Source: JBBRVP01 sp038246785 (lineage in GTDB: Bacteria > Actinomycetota > Actinomycetes > Jiangellales > Jiangellaceae). Taken from it: a stretch of 64,000 bases of DNA. Numbering within the stretch: the first letter of the stretch is position 1; every line of letters starts with the position of its first letter. The notes below the pieces were generated by a model. The model saw only the letters and a list, made by a program, of their open reading frames with translations. It was not told the DNA's origin and did not search any database. Positions 43,144-51,507 of this stretch are shown here, one piece after another. The position numbers and the translations under genes were made by a program. The stretch covers positions 1 to 64,000 of the forward strand of contig JBBRVP010000011.1 in NCBI GenBank assembly GCA_038246785.1, in the 5' to 3' direction.

Positions 43144-44388
43144 TCAGGTGCGGTCGTGCGGAACGGAGACCGGGACGCTCTCGGGCGCCAGGGCGCGAGC
43201 GATCGAGTCGAAGGCGCCGAGGGTGTCGAAGAACGCGACCGGGTCCTGCGCGGTCGGCCATGTCGACAGCTTGACCGCCGTCACCCCGCGACGTTGGTTG
43301 ACGTAGACCATCTGTCCGTGGATCCCGAGCGCGAGCAGCACGCTGCGGTTGCGGTACGGCACCCAGATCTGGTTGCGGTAGTGCCCCCCCGGCATACCAG
43401 TCGGTGACTCGGTCGCGGCGAAGGCGTCCTTGGAGTCCTCGGCGGCGATCAGGGTGTCGGTGACGAACCAGGGCGGAGCCACCTGGGTGCCGTCGTGTGC
43501 CGTGCCATTGCGGCGCAGCAGCTCTCCAAACCGAGCCACGTCGCGGAGCGAGGCGTTGAGCCCGCCGTCGGCGACCGCCGCGCCCACCTTGTCCACCGTG
43601 ATGAAGGCATCGTGCTCGGCGCCCATGGGGGACCAGATGCGCTCCTGGATGAGGGTGGTGAGGTCCTGCCCACTGGCCCGCTCACACGCCCAGCCCAGGA
43701 CGTTGGTCTCGCTGGAGTTGTAGCGGAACCTGCTCCAGTGCTCCTTGTCCTTGGGCAGGGTCGGCAGATAGGCGTGCATGGTGTCGGGCACGTCGGGGCG
43801 CGGTGACCGCCAGCCGACGGCGTGCTCCATGAGATAGACGTCGGCGTCGGGGTCGTGGTAGCTCTCGCTGAACCGGACCCCGGAGCGCATGTCGAGCAGG
43901 TGCCGGAGAGTAGCGTCGGCAAAGCCGGAGGATGCCAGCTCGGGGATGATCCTTTCCACCCGGTCATCGAGCCTGAGGCGTCGCTCCTCGGCCAAGATCG
44001 CGACCAGGATTCCGACCACCGTCTTGGTGACCGACATGAGCAGGTGTCGAGAGTCCTCAGCCATCGTGCCGTAGTAGGTCTCGCACACGATCTCACCGCG
44101 GTGCAGCACGATGACCGCGTCGGTGTACGTCGCCTCGAAGACGTCGCCGGCCGGGCTGTGGTCGGTGATCCGGTTGGTGTCGTCGTGTCTTGGCGTGACG
44201 ACGTCGAGGACTGGTCGTGTCTCGTATGGCAACGGGGCGATCGTCGTCCCCCGTCGCACCGCTGTGGTGTCCAAGATGCTGTCGAGGTGCAGGAAGGACC
44301 ACCTGTTGAACGGGGCCTCCACCCAGTTGTCACGCGTCACCTCGCGGGGGTCGACGGTGAGGATGTCGGGGCCGGCTTGACTGCTCAT
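43144..44388 (-). CDS. NylB-like serine hydrolase (beta-lactamase fold)
   Basis: This 414-residue enzyme belongs to the class C beta-lactamase fold group. It has the SxxK pair Ser119-Lys122 (LLMSVTK), the Tyr motif FRYNSSETN and a late IHGQ motif. The N-terminus (DNWVEAPFNRWSFLHL), FEATYTDAVIVL, EDSRHLLMSV and GIHGQMVYV-KLSTWP match, from memory, NylB, the 6-aminohexanoate linear dimer hydrolase. ATG 44388 overlaps the permease stop by 4 bases; the longer open frame is inside that gene. The natural substrate could be any small amide or ester of an amino acid. Confidence 0.85.
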   Translation of the reverse strand: MSSQAGPDILTVDPREVTRDNWVEAPFNRWSFLHLDSILDTTAVRRGTTIAPLPYETRPVLDVVTPRHDDTNRITDHSPAGDVFEATYTDAVIVLHRGEIVCETYYGTMAEDSRHLLMSVTKTVVGILVAILAEERRLRLDDRVERIIPELASSGFADATLRHLLDMRSGVRFSESYHDPDADVYLMEHAVGWRSPRPDVPDTMHAYLPTLPKDKEHWSRFRYNSSETNVLGWACERASGQDLTTLIQERIWSPMGAEHDAFITVDKVGAAVADGGLNASLRDVARFGELLRRNGTAHDGTQVAPPWFVTDTLIAAEDSKDAFAATESPTGMPGGHYRNQIWVPYRNRSVLLALGIHGQMVYVNQRRGVTAVKLSTWPTAQDPVAFFDTLGAFDSIARALAPESVPVSVPHDRT

Positions 44389-46259
44389 GGCACCGGTCTC
44401 GGCGGTGGCTCGGGGGTTGTTGCGGCCTGCACGCTCGGCGGTGGAGCCGGGTCTCCGGCCACCTCGAACACGGGCACCGACAGCTCGTGTCGGGCGCGTG
44501 CGAGCAGCCGGTCGGGCACGAGCCTGCGGTCGTCGTCTGGGTTCTTGATGATGAGTACCGAGCTGGGAGAACACTGCTCTACCCCGTCGAGCAACGCCCG
44601 GAAGGGCGAGACGTCACCCAGGGTGCCCTCGGCGGAAACGCCCGCATCGCGCAACGACCGGAGCACCCTGTCGAGTCGAATCGTCGACACGGCAAGGGTG
44701 TCCCGCGTGAGCGCGGTAGGCGTCCTCGTCTCAGAGGTCGCCCCGGCGTCGCCGGGGTTCTTCGGGACGACGACATGGCACTCGAGCGGTTGCCCGTCGC
44801 CCATGCTGCGTATTCGGCTGACGAGCGCCTCTGCGTCGAGGTCGTCGTTCGCGAGGACGAGGATCCGGTGCGCCTCCGACGGTGCCTCGTCGCCGGCCTC
44901 AGTTGTCACGAGCTTCTCCCGGTAGCCCTTGATGGCGCGGAAGACGATGAGCAGGAATGCCCACGACGCAAGGCCCAAGGTGATCTGCGAACGGGTGTCC
45001 TCCCGGACTGCCATGCTGACGAGGATCGCCACCATCGCGACGATGCTGGAGATCGTCAGCCATGGGAACAACCACATCCGGAAGACGATCGGGGTGCCCG
45101 CCGCGTCGGCCCGGCGCCGCAGGACGAACTGGGAGGCCGCGATGAGTATGTAGGCGAACAGGATGACCGCGCCGGAAGAGTTCAGCAGGAACGAGAATAT
45201 CCCAGTCGGCGAGAAGTAGGCTGCGATGACAGACATGAAGCCGACGACCGTCGACATGAGGATGGCCCATGTCGGGACGCCCCGGGAGTTCACGCGCAGA
45301 ACGACCGGGGGGGCTTCGCGCCTGCCGGCGAGGACGAAGAGCATGCGGGAGGCCGTGTAGAGGCCGGAGTTGAGACAGGACAGCACCGAGGTGAGGACGA
45401 CGGCACTCATCAGGTCGCCGGCGCGGGGGATCCCGAGCCGCTCGAAGGCGCTGACGTACGGGGACTGGCCCACCTCGGTGCTGTTCCACGGCAGGATGAC
45501 GGCGAGCAGGAACACCGACCCGATGAAGAACAGCGAGATCCGCCAGACGACGGCCCGGGTTGCCTTCGTCACGGCACTCCGCGGGTTCTCCGACTCGGCC
45601 GCAGCGATGGTGGCGATCTCGGCACCGACCATCGAGAAGATGACCGTAACCACGCCGATGAACAGCACCGAAGGTCCCATGGGCAGGAAGCCGCCGTGGG
45701 CGGTGAGGTTGCTGAAATCAAGGTCCGCGCCAGGCCACAGGCCGAGGATGAACAGAGTCCCTGAGACGAGGAAGACGACGATGGCCGCGACCTTGATCCC
45801 GGCGAACCAGTACTCGAACTCCCCGAACGATCGCACGGAGTACAAGTTGGTGAGCGTCATCAGCGTCATGAGCACGAGGGACAGCATCCACAACGGCACG
45901 TCCATCCAGAACTGGAGGATCTTGGCTCCGGCGACCGCCTCGAAGCCGATGACGATGACCCAGAAGTACCAGTAGAGCCACGCCACAGAAAAGCCCGCCC
46001 ACGGGCCGAGGGCGTCGCGGGCGTACTCGGTGAACGAGCCGGTGCTGGGCCTGGCCACCGCCATCTCGCCGAGCATCTGCATGACGAGGACGATGAGGAG
46101 ACCGCCGAAGGCGTAGGTGATGAAAGCCCCCGGGCCGGTCTGGTTGATGACGACCCCGGAGCCGACGAACAGACCCGCTCCGATGACCCCGCCGATGGCG
46201 ATCATCGTCAGGTGCCGTTGCTTCAGACCACGGTGCAGCGTTGGGGCAGTGGTAGCCAT
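44385..46259 (-). CDS. GabP-like amino acid permease with C-terminal USP-like domain
   Basis: This 624-residue APC-superfamily transporter resembles the GABA permease group (AAT family). It has 12 predicted helices, and its first contains IGGVIGAGLFVGSG. It also has FTEYARDALGPWAGF and VGAEIATIAAAESENP. After residue 470 a soluble segment (RILVLANDDLDAEAL through SVLIIKNPDDDR and ELSVPVFEVAG) resembles a universal-stress-protein-type nucleotide-binding domain, a possible sensor of ATP or amino acids. ATG 46259 has GAGGGGAG about 6 bases upstream. It is first in an operon with the NylB-like and ATP-grasp genes. Confidence 0.9.
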   Translation of the reverse strand: MATTAPTLHRGLKQRHLTMIAIGGVIGAGLFVGSGVVINQTGPGAFITYAFGGLLIVLVMQMLGEMAVARPSTGSFTEYARDALGPWAGFSVAWLYWYFWVIVIGFEAVAGAKILQFWMDVPLWMLSLVLMTLMTLTNLYSVRSFGEFEYWFAGIKVAAIVVFLVSGTLFILGLWPGADLDFSNLTAHGGFLPMGPSVLFIGVVTVIFSMVGAEIATIAAAESENPRSAVTKATRAVVWRISLFFIGSVFLLAVILPWNSTEVGQSPYVSAFERLGIPRAGDLMSAVVLTSVLSCLNSGLYTASRMLFVLAGRREAPPVVLRVNSRGVPTWAILMSTVVGFMSVIAAYFSPTGIFSFLLNSSGAVILFAYILIAASQFVLRRRADAAGTPIVFRMWLFPWLTISSIVAMVAILVSMAVREDTRSQITLGLASWAFLLIVFRAIKGYREKLVTTEAGDEAPSEAHRILVLANDDLDAEALVSRIRSMGDGQPLECHVVVPKNPGDAGATSETRTPTALTRDTLAVSTIRLDRVLRSLRDAGVSAEGTLGDVSPFRALLDGVEQCSPSSVLIIKNPDDDRRLVPDRLLARARHELSVPVFEVAGDPAPPPSVQAATTPEPPPRPVP

Positions 46260-46451
46260 GGGTGCTCCCCTCTACGGACAGTTCACGACAGTGTGGATGA
46301 GTCCGACCAACGGACGACCGGGCGGGGTCGCGGCCGCGCGCAGACGTCCACGGCGCAGCACCGTGGGCGCCGTCTCGTGGTACGCACGGCACACCGCCGA
46401 CCGGCGGCCACCAAGACGCTTCGCTCGACAGGTTTCCGCACGTCAGGACGT

Positions 46452-46505
46452 GCTTGACGTCAAGCTGAACTTGACGGACGCTGCTCGTCAAGGATAGCTT
46501 GACGA
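46452..46505. promoter_or_regulatory. Cluster of CTTGACG operator half-sites
   Basis: The heptamer CTTGACG or its complement occurs five times in 53 bases. GCTTGACGTCAAGC (46452-46465) is a perfect palindrome. CTTGACG recurs at 46470-46476. TCGTCAAG-GATAG-CTTGACGA (46485-46505) has perfect 8-base arms. The last repeat ends 1 base before the Ntn-hydrolase start codon, so a bound repressor would block that gene and perhaps the divergent permease. The binding protein is unknown. Confidence 0.75.
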
Positions 46506-46506
46506 C

Positions 46507-47751
46507 ATGACGCGACGAGAGATCACAACAATTCGCCCGCTCGACACCATCGACCCCGCCCGCCCGCAGCCGCCCGCCGACCGCCCTGGCACGGGCATCG
46601 GACGGGCCGACATCGACTGGGCGCGCATCCGGTGGGCCGACATCGACTGGGCGCGCATCCGGTGGGCCGACATCGACTTCTGGGAGCGCGCCGTCCGGGA
46701 CGAGTTCGTCCGGCGACACGACAGCGCCGACCAAGGGAACGGCATCGGTGCCACGTGCAGACCCGCTGCCCCGGGTCGCCTTCTCACCATGCATGCCATC
46801 AGCGAGGACGTGCCCGGGCCACGGTGGGCCCAGCTGTACGAGGCGACGCGCTCGGCCTACCACAGCTGGTATCTCGCAGCCGGGCACGGCCAGCGACCGT
46901 CGCTCGCCGAAGCCCGGGACCGTCTCGAGGAGCACATGCCCGAGCTCGTGCCCGTGTGGGAGCGGCTCGTGGAGCTCGCCGGCCATGAGGAGGTGTCCGC
47001 ACGATTGTTGACGATGTGGGACATGCCCCCGTTCATCTCGGGCTGCTCGCAAGCCGTGCTGCCGGGAACCGAACCGGTCCTCGTGCGCAACTACGACTAC
47101 GACCCTGCGCTGTTCGAGGGGGTCGTGTCGTCGACGAACTACTCCGGCACGCGGCAGGTGACCGGAACCAGTGACCTGCTGTGGGGCCTGCTCGACGGGA
47201 TGAACGAGGACGGCCTGACGGTGTCGTTGGCCTATGGCGGCCGTCCCGGCGCCGGCCACGGCTTCGGGATCCCTCTGGTCCTCAGGTACCTCCTCGAGAC
47301 CTGCTCGACGGTCCGCGACGCGATCAGGACATTGCGCCGGCTGCCGGTCGCGCAGGCGTACAACCTCACCCTCGCCGACACCAGCGGCGACCACGCGTCG
47401 GTGTTCGTCGCGCCCGCCGAGGCGCCGGATGTCAGCTCGCTCGCGGCGGTGACCAACCATCGTCTCGATACCGTCGAGCACCCGCACGCCGCCGGCCGGG
47501 TACGTAGCCGTGAGCGGCAAGAGGTTCTCGAGACCGCCCTGCGCCGAGGCAGCTCCGCCGACGACCTCGTGGCGAGCCTTCTCGTCCCTCCGCTCCGCAG
47601 CGACGAGTACGCCGTCGGATTCGGCACGCTGTACACGGTGCTCTACGAACCCGCCGCCGGCCGGGTCACGTACAGCTGGCCGGACTCGACGTGGCAGCCC
47701 CAACTCACCCAAAGCGATGGGACGCACACCGCGAGGTTAGCCCCCTGCTGA
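46507..47751 (+). CDS. C45-type Ntn hydrolase (AAT family)
   Basis: This 414-residue protein has the acyl-coenzyme A:6-aminopenicillanic acid acyltransferase (C45) fold. The self-processing nucleophile is the Cys in PPFISGCSQAVLPG (about residue 180), followed by VLVRNYDYDP and the FGIPLVLRYLLETC and TNHR segments. Such enzymes cleave or form amide bonds after autoproteolysis before the Cys. The N-terminal 65 residues carry alternating ADIDW/ARIRW pentapeptides and may not belong to the catalytic fold. If ATG 46507 is the start, the leader is very short. ATG 46789 (MHAISEDV) is an alternative. It is divergent from the permease operon. Confidence 0.82.
   Translation: MTRREITTIRPLDTIDPARPQPPADRPGTGIGRADIDWARIRWADIDWARIRWADIDFWERAVRDEFVRRHDSADQGNGIGATCRPAAPGRLLTMHAISEDVPGPRWAQLYEATRSAYHSWYLAAGHGQRPSLAEARDRLEEHMPELVPVWERLVELAGHEEVSARLLTMWDMPPFISGCSQAVLPGTEPVLVRNYDYDPALFEGVVSSTNYSGTRQVTGTSDLLWGLLDGMNEDGLTVSLAYGGRPGAGHGFGIPLVLRYLLETCSTVRDAIRTLRRLPVAQAYNLTLADTSGDHASVFVAPAEAPDVSSLAAVTNHRLDTVEHPHAAGRVRSRERQEVLETALRRGSSADDLVASLLVPPLRSDEYAVGFGTLYTVLYEPAAGRVTYSWPDSTWQPQLTQSDGTHTARLAPC
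46604..46677 (+). repeat. 30-base tandem repeat inside the Ntn hydrolase gene
   Basis: A 30-base unit beginning GGGCCGACATCGACTGGGCG is present twice in full and once as its first 14 bases. It encodes ADIDW-ARIRW-ADIDW-ARIRW-ADIDF, alternating acidic and basic pentapeptides. Identity of the units at the DNA level suggests recent duplication and possible copy-number change. Confidence 0.85.
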
Positions 47752-47825
47752 CCCGCTGGAGCAAGACCGGGTAGGTCACGCGAAAACAGCGCGGCATACT
47801 GACTCCCGACTCGGGGAGGCATCTG

Positions 47826-48053
47826 ATGTCCCGTCCACCGGCCGAGGTAGCCACCCGGATCCGTGAGCTCGTCGGCGAGCTTGCCGAATGCGGGGACCCG
47901 GAGGCCTTCTCCGAGCTGCTTGCCCTGAGCAGCTATCTCGGTCAGGCGATCGGAACCGCGGCGCGGACCATGGCCGAGCGACAGTCGTGGAGCGCCGTGG
48001 CCGGTCTTGTCGGCACGACCAAGCAGGCGGCCTGGTCCCGGTGGCGCGAGTGA
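47826..48053 (+). CDS. Small HTH-like protein
   Basis: This 75-residue protein ends in a helix-turn-helix-like segment (SAVAGLVGTTKQAAWSRW) that resembles the DNA-recognition part of small actinobacterial regulators. The N-terminal half is helical. ATG 47826 has GGGGAGG about 6 bases upstream, so translation is well supported. It follows the Ntn-hydrolase gene by 74 bases on the same strand. No target is known; it is a candidate regulator of the CTTGACG sites, but no evidence ties them. Confidence 0.75.
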   Translation: MSRPPAEVATRIRELVGELAECGDPEAFSELLALSSYLGQAIGTAARTMAERQSWSAVAGLVGTTKQAAWSRWRE

Positions 48054-48254
48054 GGTTCACCGTGCCGAGCCGTTGCACACCGGGACCAGGTCGTCACCCT
48101 CGGATGCCCTGGTGCGGGAGCGGCCGGCAGGTCGGCGCGCCATTGACCCCGCTTCGCCCTCCTTCGCCGGAACATGGCTGGACGCGGGCGAGACATGCCT
48201 GCTCCCGTCGCCCGTCCCACGCGACCACGTGCGTGAGGGATCAGTCCCGCGGCT

Positions 48255-50369
48255 ATGGTGCGGCGCGTGCCGCCCCGCTATCCCCCGGCCGAGCGCCAAC
48301 CCGTCGTCGACGTGCTGCACGGCACCCCCGTACCAGACCCCTACCGCTGGCTCGAGGACGCCGACAGCCCGGCCACCGCCGCCTGGACCGCGGCGCAGGA
48401 GCACCTGCTCGCCACCGAGCGCGCCGCGTGGTCGCGGCGGGACGCTTTCCGCGACCGACTCGCCGACCTGCTGTCCAGCGGCAGCATCAGCGCTCCGACC
48501 TGGCGGGGCGAGCGCCGCTTCTTCGTCCGCCGCGACCCCGACGCCGAGCACGGAGCCCTGCTCACCGTCGACGCCAGCGGCACCGAGCGGGTGCTCGTCG
48601 ACCCGATGGGCATCGACCCGTCGGGCACCACCACCCTCGACGCGTGGCAGCCGTCGAAGGAGGGCGCCCTGGTCGCGTACCAGCTCTCCCACGGCGGCAC
48701 CGAGGAGTCCGAGCTGTACGTCCTGGATGCGGCCACCGGCGTCCTGGTGGAGGGGCCGATCGACCGCGCGCGCTACTCCCCCGTCGCCTGGCTCCCCGGC
48801 GGGCAGGCCTACTACTACGTACGCCGGCTCCCCCCCGACCTCGTGCCCGCGGACGAGGCGCAGTACCACCGCCGGGTCTACCTGCACCGCCTCGCCGCCG
48901 ACCCCGAGCACGACGTCGAGGTCTTCGGCGCGGGCATGGACCCGGCCACCTACTACGGCGTGTCCACCAGCCGCGACGGTCGCTGGCTGGTCGTGACCGC
49001 GAGCCGCGGCACCGCGCCGCGCACCGACGTGTGGATCGCCGACCTGCACGTCTCGGCGCCGGAGGCACCGCACATGGCCCCACTGCAGGTCGGCGTCGAC
49101 GCCCGCACGTCCGCGCAGGTCGGCCGAGACGGCCGGCTCTACGTGTGGACCGACCGCGACGCCCCCCGCGGCCGGCTGTGCACCACCGCCCCGGAGCAGC
49201 CCGGCGCCGAGAGCTGGACCGACCTGGTGCCTCAGAACCCGGAGGCGGTGCTCGACGACTTTGCGATCCTCGACGGCCCCGAACTCGACCAGCCGGTGCT
49301 GCTGGTCGCCTGGACGCTGCACGCAGTCGCCGAGGTCAGCGTCCACGACCTGGCAACCGGCGAGCGGCTCAGCGAGCTGACGCTGCCCGGAATCGGCGCC
49401 ATCGGACCGCTTCACGAACGCCCCGAGGGCGGGCACGAGGCCTGGTTCGGCTACACCGACCACGCCACACCCGCCGAGGTCCTGCACTACGACGCACGCG
49501 ATCGGCGGCTGAGCACGTGGGCCACCGCGCCGGGGGCGGTGGAGGTGCCGGCGGTGCGCTCGCTGGTGCTGACCGCGACGTCGGCCGACGGCACCCCCGT
49601 ACGGATGTTCGCGCTCGCGCCCGCGTCCGGCGACGCCTCCAACGACGGTCCCGACCGGCCGCGGCCGACGATCCTCTACGGCTATGGCGGCTTCGGCATC
49701 CCGATGACCCCGGCCTACTCCGCCACGCTGCTGGCCTGGGTGGAGGCCGGCGGGGTATACGTCGTGGCCTGCCTGCGCGGCGGCGGCGAGGAGGGCGAGG
49801 ACTGGCACCGGGCCGGGATGGCCGCGCACAAGCAGAACGTCTTCGACGACTTCGCCGCCTGCGCCGAGCACCTCATCGCTCGCGGATGGACGACGCGCGC
49901 ACAGCTCGGCAGCTCGGGCGGCTCCAACGGCGGGCTGCTCGTGGGGGCCGCGCTCACGCAGCGCCCCGACCTCTACCGCGCAGTCGTGTGCTCCGCGCCG
50001 CTGCTGGACATGGTTCGCTACGAGCACTTCGGGCTCGGCGCGACCTGGAACGAGGAGTACGGGACGGCAGCCGACCCCGAGCAGCTCGGCTGGCTGCTGG
50101 CGTACTCGCCCTACCACTGCGTGCGCGATGGCGTGTCCTACCCGGCCACACTGTTCACGGTCTTCGCCGGCGACACCCGCGTCGACACCCTGCACGCCCG
50201 GAAGATGTGTGCGGCGCTGCAGCACGCCGACCCCGCGGGCGGCCCGTTCCTCTACCGCGAGGAGACCGACGTCGGCCACGGCGCGCGCGCCGTGAGCCGC
50301 CAGGTCGACCTGTCCGCCGACGTGCTCGGCTTCCTCGCCGCGGAGCTCGGGCTCGTCGCGCCGCAGTGA
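48255..50369 (+). CDS. Prolyl oligopeptidase family serine peptidase (S9)
   Basis: This 704-residue cytosolic peptidase cleaves after proline or similar residues in short peptides. An N-terminal motif PDPYRWLED and a beta-propeller precede the alpha/beta-hydrolase domain. The catalytic Ser557 lies in GGSNGG, Asp in GDTRVDTLHARK and His near VGHGARA. The region YGYGGFGIPMTPAYS is a family signature. ATG 48255 or the GTG 4 codons later could be used. The 200-base gap before it holds no visible gene. No signal peptide is present. Confidence 0.93.
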   Translation: MVRRVPPRYPPAERQPVVDVLHGTPVPDPYRWLEDADSPATAAWTAAQEHLLATERAAWSRRDAFRDRLADLLSSGSISAPTWRGERRFFVRRDPDAEHGALLTVDASGTERVLVDPMGIDPSGTTTLDAWQPSKEGALVAYQLSHGGTEESELYVLDAATGVLVEGPIDRARYSPVAWLPGGQAYYYVRRLPPDLVPADEAQYHRRVYLHRLAADPEHDVEVFGAGMDPATYYGVSTSRDGRWLVVTASRGTAPRTDVWIADLHVSAPEAPHMAPLQVGVDARTSAQVGRDGRLYVWTDRDAPRGRLCTTAPEQPGAESWTDLVPQNPEAVLDDFAILDGPELDQPVLLVAWTLHAVAEVSVHDLATGERLSELTLPGIGAIGPLHERPEGGHEAWFGYTDHATPAEVLHYDARDRRLSTWATAPGAVEVPAVRSLVLTATSADGTPVRMFALAPASGDASNDGPDRPRPTILYGYGGFGIPMTPAYSATLLAWVEAGGVYVVACLRGGGEEGEDWHRAGMAAHKQNVFDDFAACAEHLIARGWTTRAQLGSSGGSNGGLLVGAALTQRPDLYRAVVCSAPLLDMVRYEHFGLGATWNEEYGTAADPEQLGWLLAYSPYHCVRDGVSYPATLFTVFAGDTRVDTLHARKMCAALQHADPAGGPFLYREETDVGHGARAVSRQVDLSADVLGFLAAELGLVAPQ

Positions 50370-50396
50370 GGCACACAACCGTGTGAACCGCCTCAC
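50366..50396 (+). terminator. Bulged hairpin at the end of the peptidase gene
   Basis: GTGAGG (50366-50371) pairs with CCTCAC (50391-50396), and CACAC (50372-50376) with GTGTG (50381-50385), leaving a 4-base loop and a 5-base bulge. It starts at the stop codon of the S9 peptidase gene and precedes the MscS gene. Confidence 0.35.
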
Positions 50397-50453
50397 CAGC
50401 CACGCGCGGAGCGCCCCCTTCGCGCCTCCGCGTTGCGTCACGATGGACGCGCC

Positions 50454-51461
50454 ATGAGCCTTCTTGACTTCCTCCTCGCCATCGTCGACCCCAACGCTCC
50501 GGACCCGGAGCGGTACTCGCGGCAGTGGTGGGTCGACACCGTGCTCGGCGTGCCGCTGACCATCCTGCTCATCCTCGTGGTGGCGCTCGTCGCGCGCTGG
50601 CTCGCGCACCGCGGCGTCGACCGGCTGGTGCGCCGAATCGCGAACTCGCAGGAGCGGGAGCGCGAGCGGGTGCCCGCCGCCGGCCGGGCCGCCCAGGTGG
50701 TGCTCGGCGAGAGCGAGGAGTTCTCGGCGCGACGCGCCCTGCGGGCGACGACGATGGGATCGCTGTTCAAGAGCATCACCACCGCGGTGGTGTTCGCGGT
50801 CGCCGCCGTCATGATCCTCTCCGCGCTCGGCATCGACGTCGCGCCGATCATCGCCAGCGCCGGCATCCTCGGTGTCGCCCTCGGCTTCGGTGCGCAGAAC
50901 CTCGTCAAGGACTTCATCTCCGGCGTGTTCATGCTGCTGGAGGACCAGTACGGCGTCGGGGACGTCGTCGACACCGGCTTCGGCTCCGGAGTGGTGGAAA
51001 GCGTCGGTCTGCGAGTTACCCGGCTGCGCGACGTCGACGGCACCGTCTGGTACGTCCGCAACGGCGAGGTGGTCCGCATCGGCAACAAGAGCCAGGGCTG
51101 GTCGCGGGCGGTCATCGACGTGGGCGTGGCCTACGGCGAGGACGTCGGGCGGGTACGCCAGGTCCTGCTCGCCACCGCGGAGGAGCTCCGCAGCGACCCG
51201 GTCCTCGGCGAGCTCGTGCTGGCCGACCCGGAGGTCTGGGGGGTCGAGCAGCTCGCCGCCGACTCGGTCGTGGTCCGGGTGGTCGTCAAGACCCGCCCGC
51301 TGGAGCAGTGGAGGATCGCCCGCGACTACCGCGAGCGGGTCAAGCGCGCCTTCGACGCGGCCGGCATCGAGATCCCGTTCCCTCAGCGCACGGTGTGGAT
51401 GCGCCGCCCCGAGGAAACCGGCAGTCCGGACGAGTCGGCGGCGGCGACTCCGCGCGAATGA
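50454..51461 (+). CDS. MscS-family mechanosensitive ion channel
   Basis: This 335-residue channel protein opens under membrane tension to release solutes. It has a transmembrane helix at about 25-45, a pair of helices at about 105-150 including the pore helix IIASAGILGVALGFGAQNLV, and the beta domain MLLEDQYGVGDVVD. A mixed alpha/beta C-terminal domain follows. ATG 50454 gives a clean start; a TTG 7 codons upstream is also in frame. Length and order match small MscS channels. Confidence 0.9.
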   Translation: MSLLDFLLAIVDPNAPDPERYSRQWWVDTVLGVPLTILLILVVALVARWLAHRGVDRLVRRIANSQERERERVPAAGRAAQVVLGESEEFSARRALRATTMGSLFKSITTAVVFAVAAVMILSALGIDVAPIIASAGILGVALGFGAQNLVKDFISGVFMLLEDQYGVGDVVDTGFGSGVVESVGLRVTRLRDVDGTVWYVRNGEVVRIGNKSQGWSRAVIDVGVAYGEDVGRVRQVLLATAEELRSDPVLGELVLADPEVWGVEQLAADSVVVRVVVKTRPLEQWRIARDYRERVKRAFDAAGIEIPFPQRTVWMRRPEETGSPDESAAATPRE

Positions 51462-51507
51462 CCACGCCCGGATGCGGGCCACCAGGCGGGCGGGCAGGAT
51501 CGACGGC

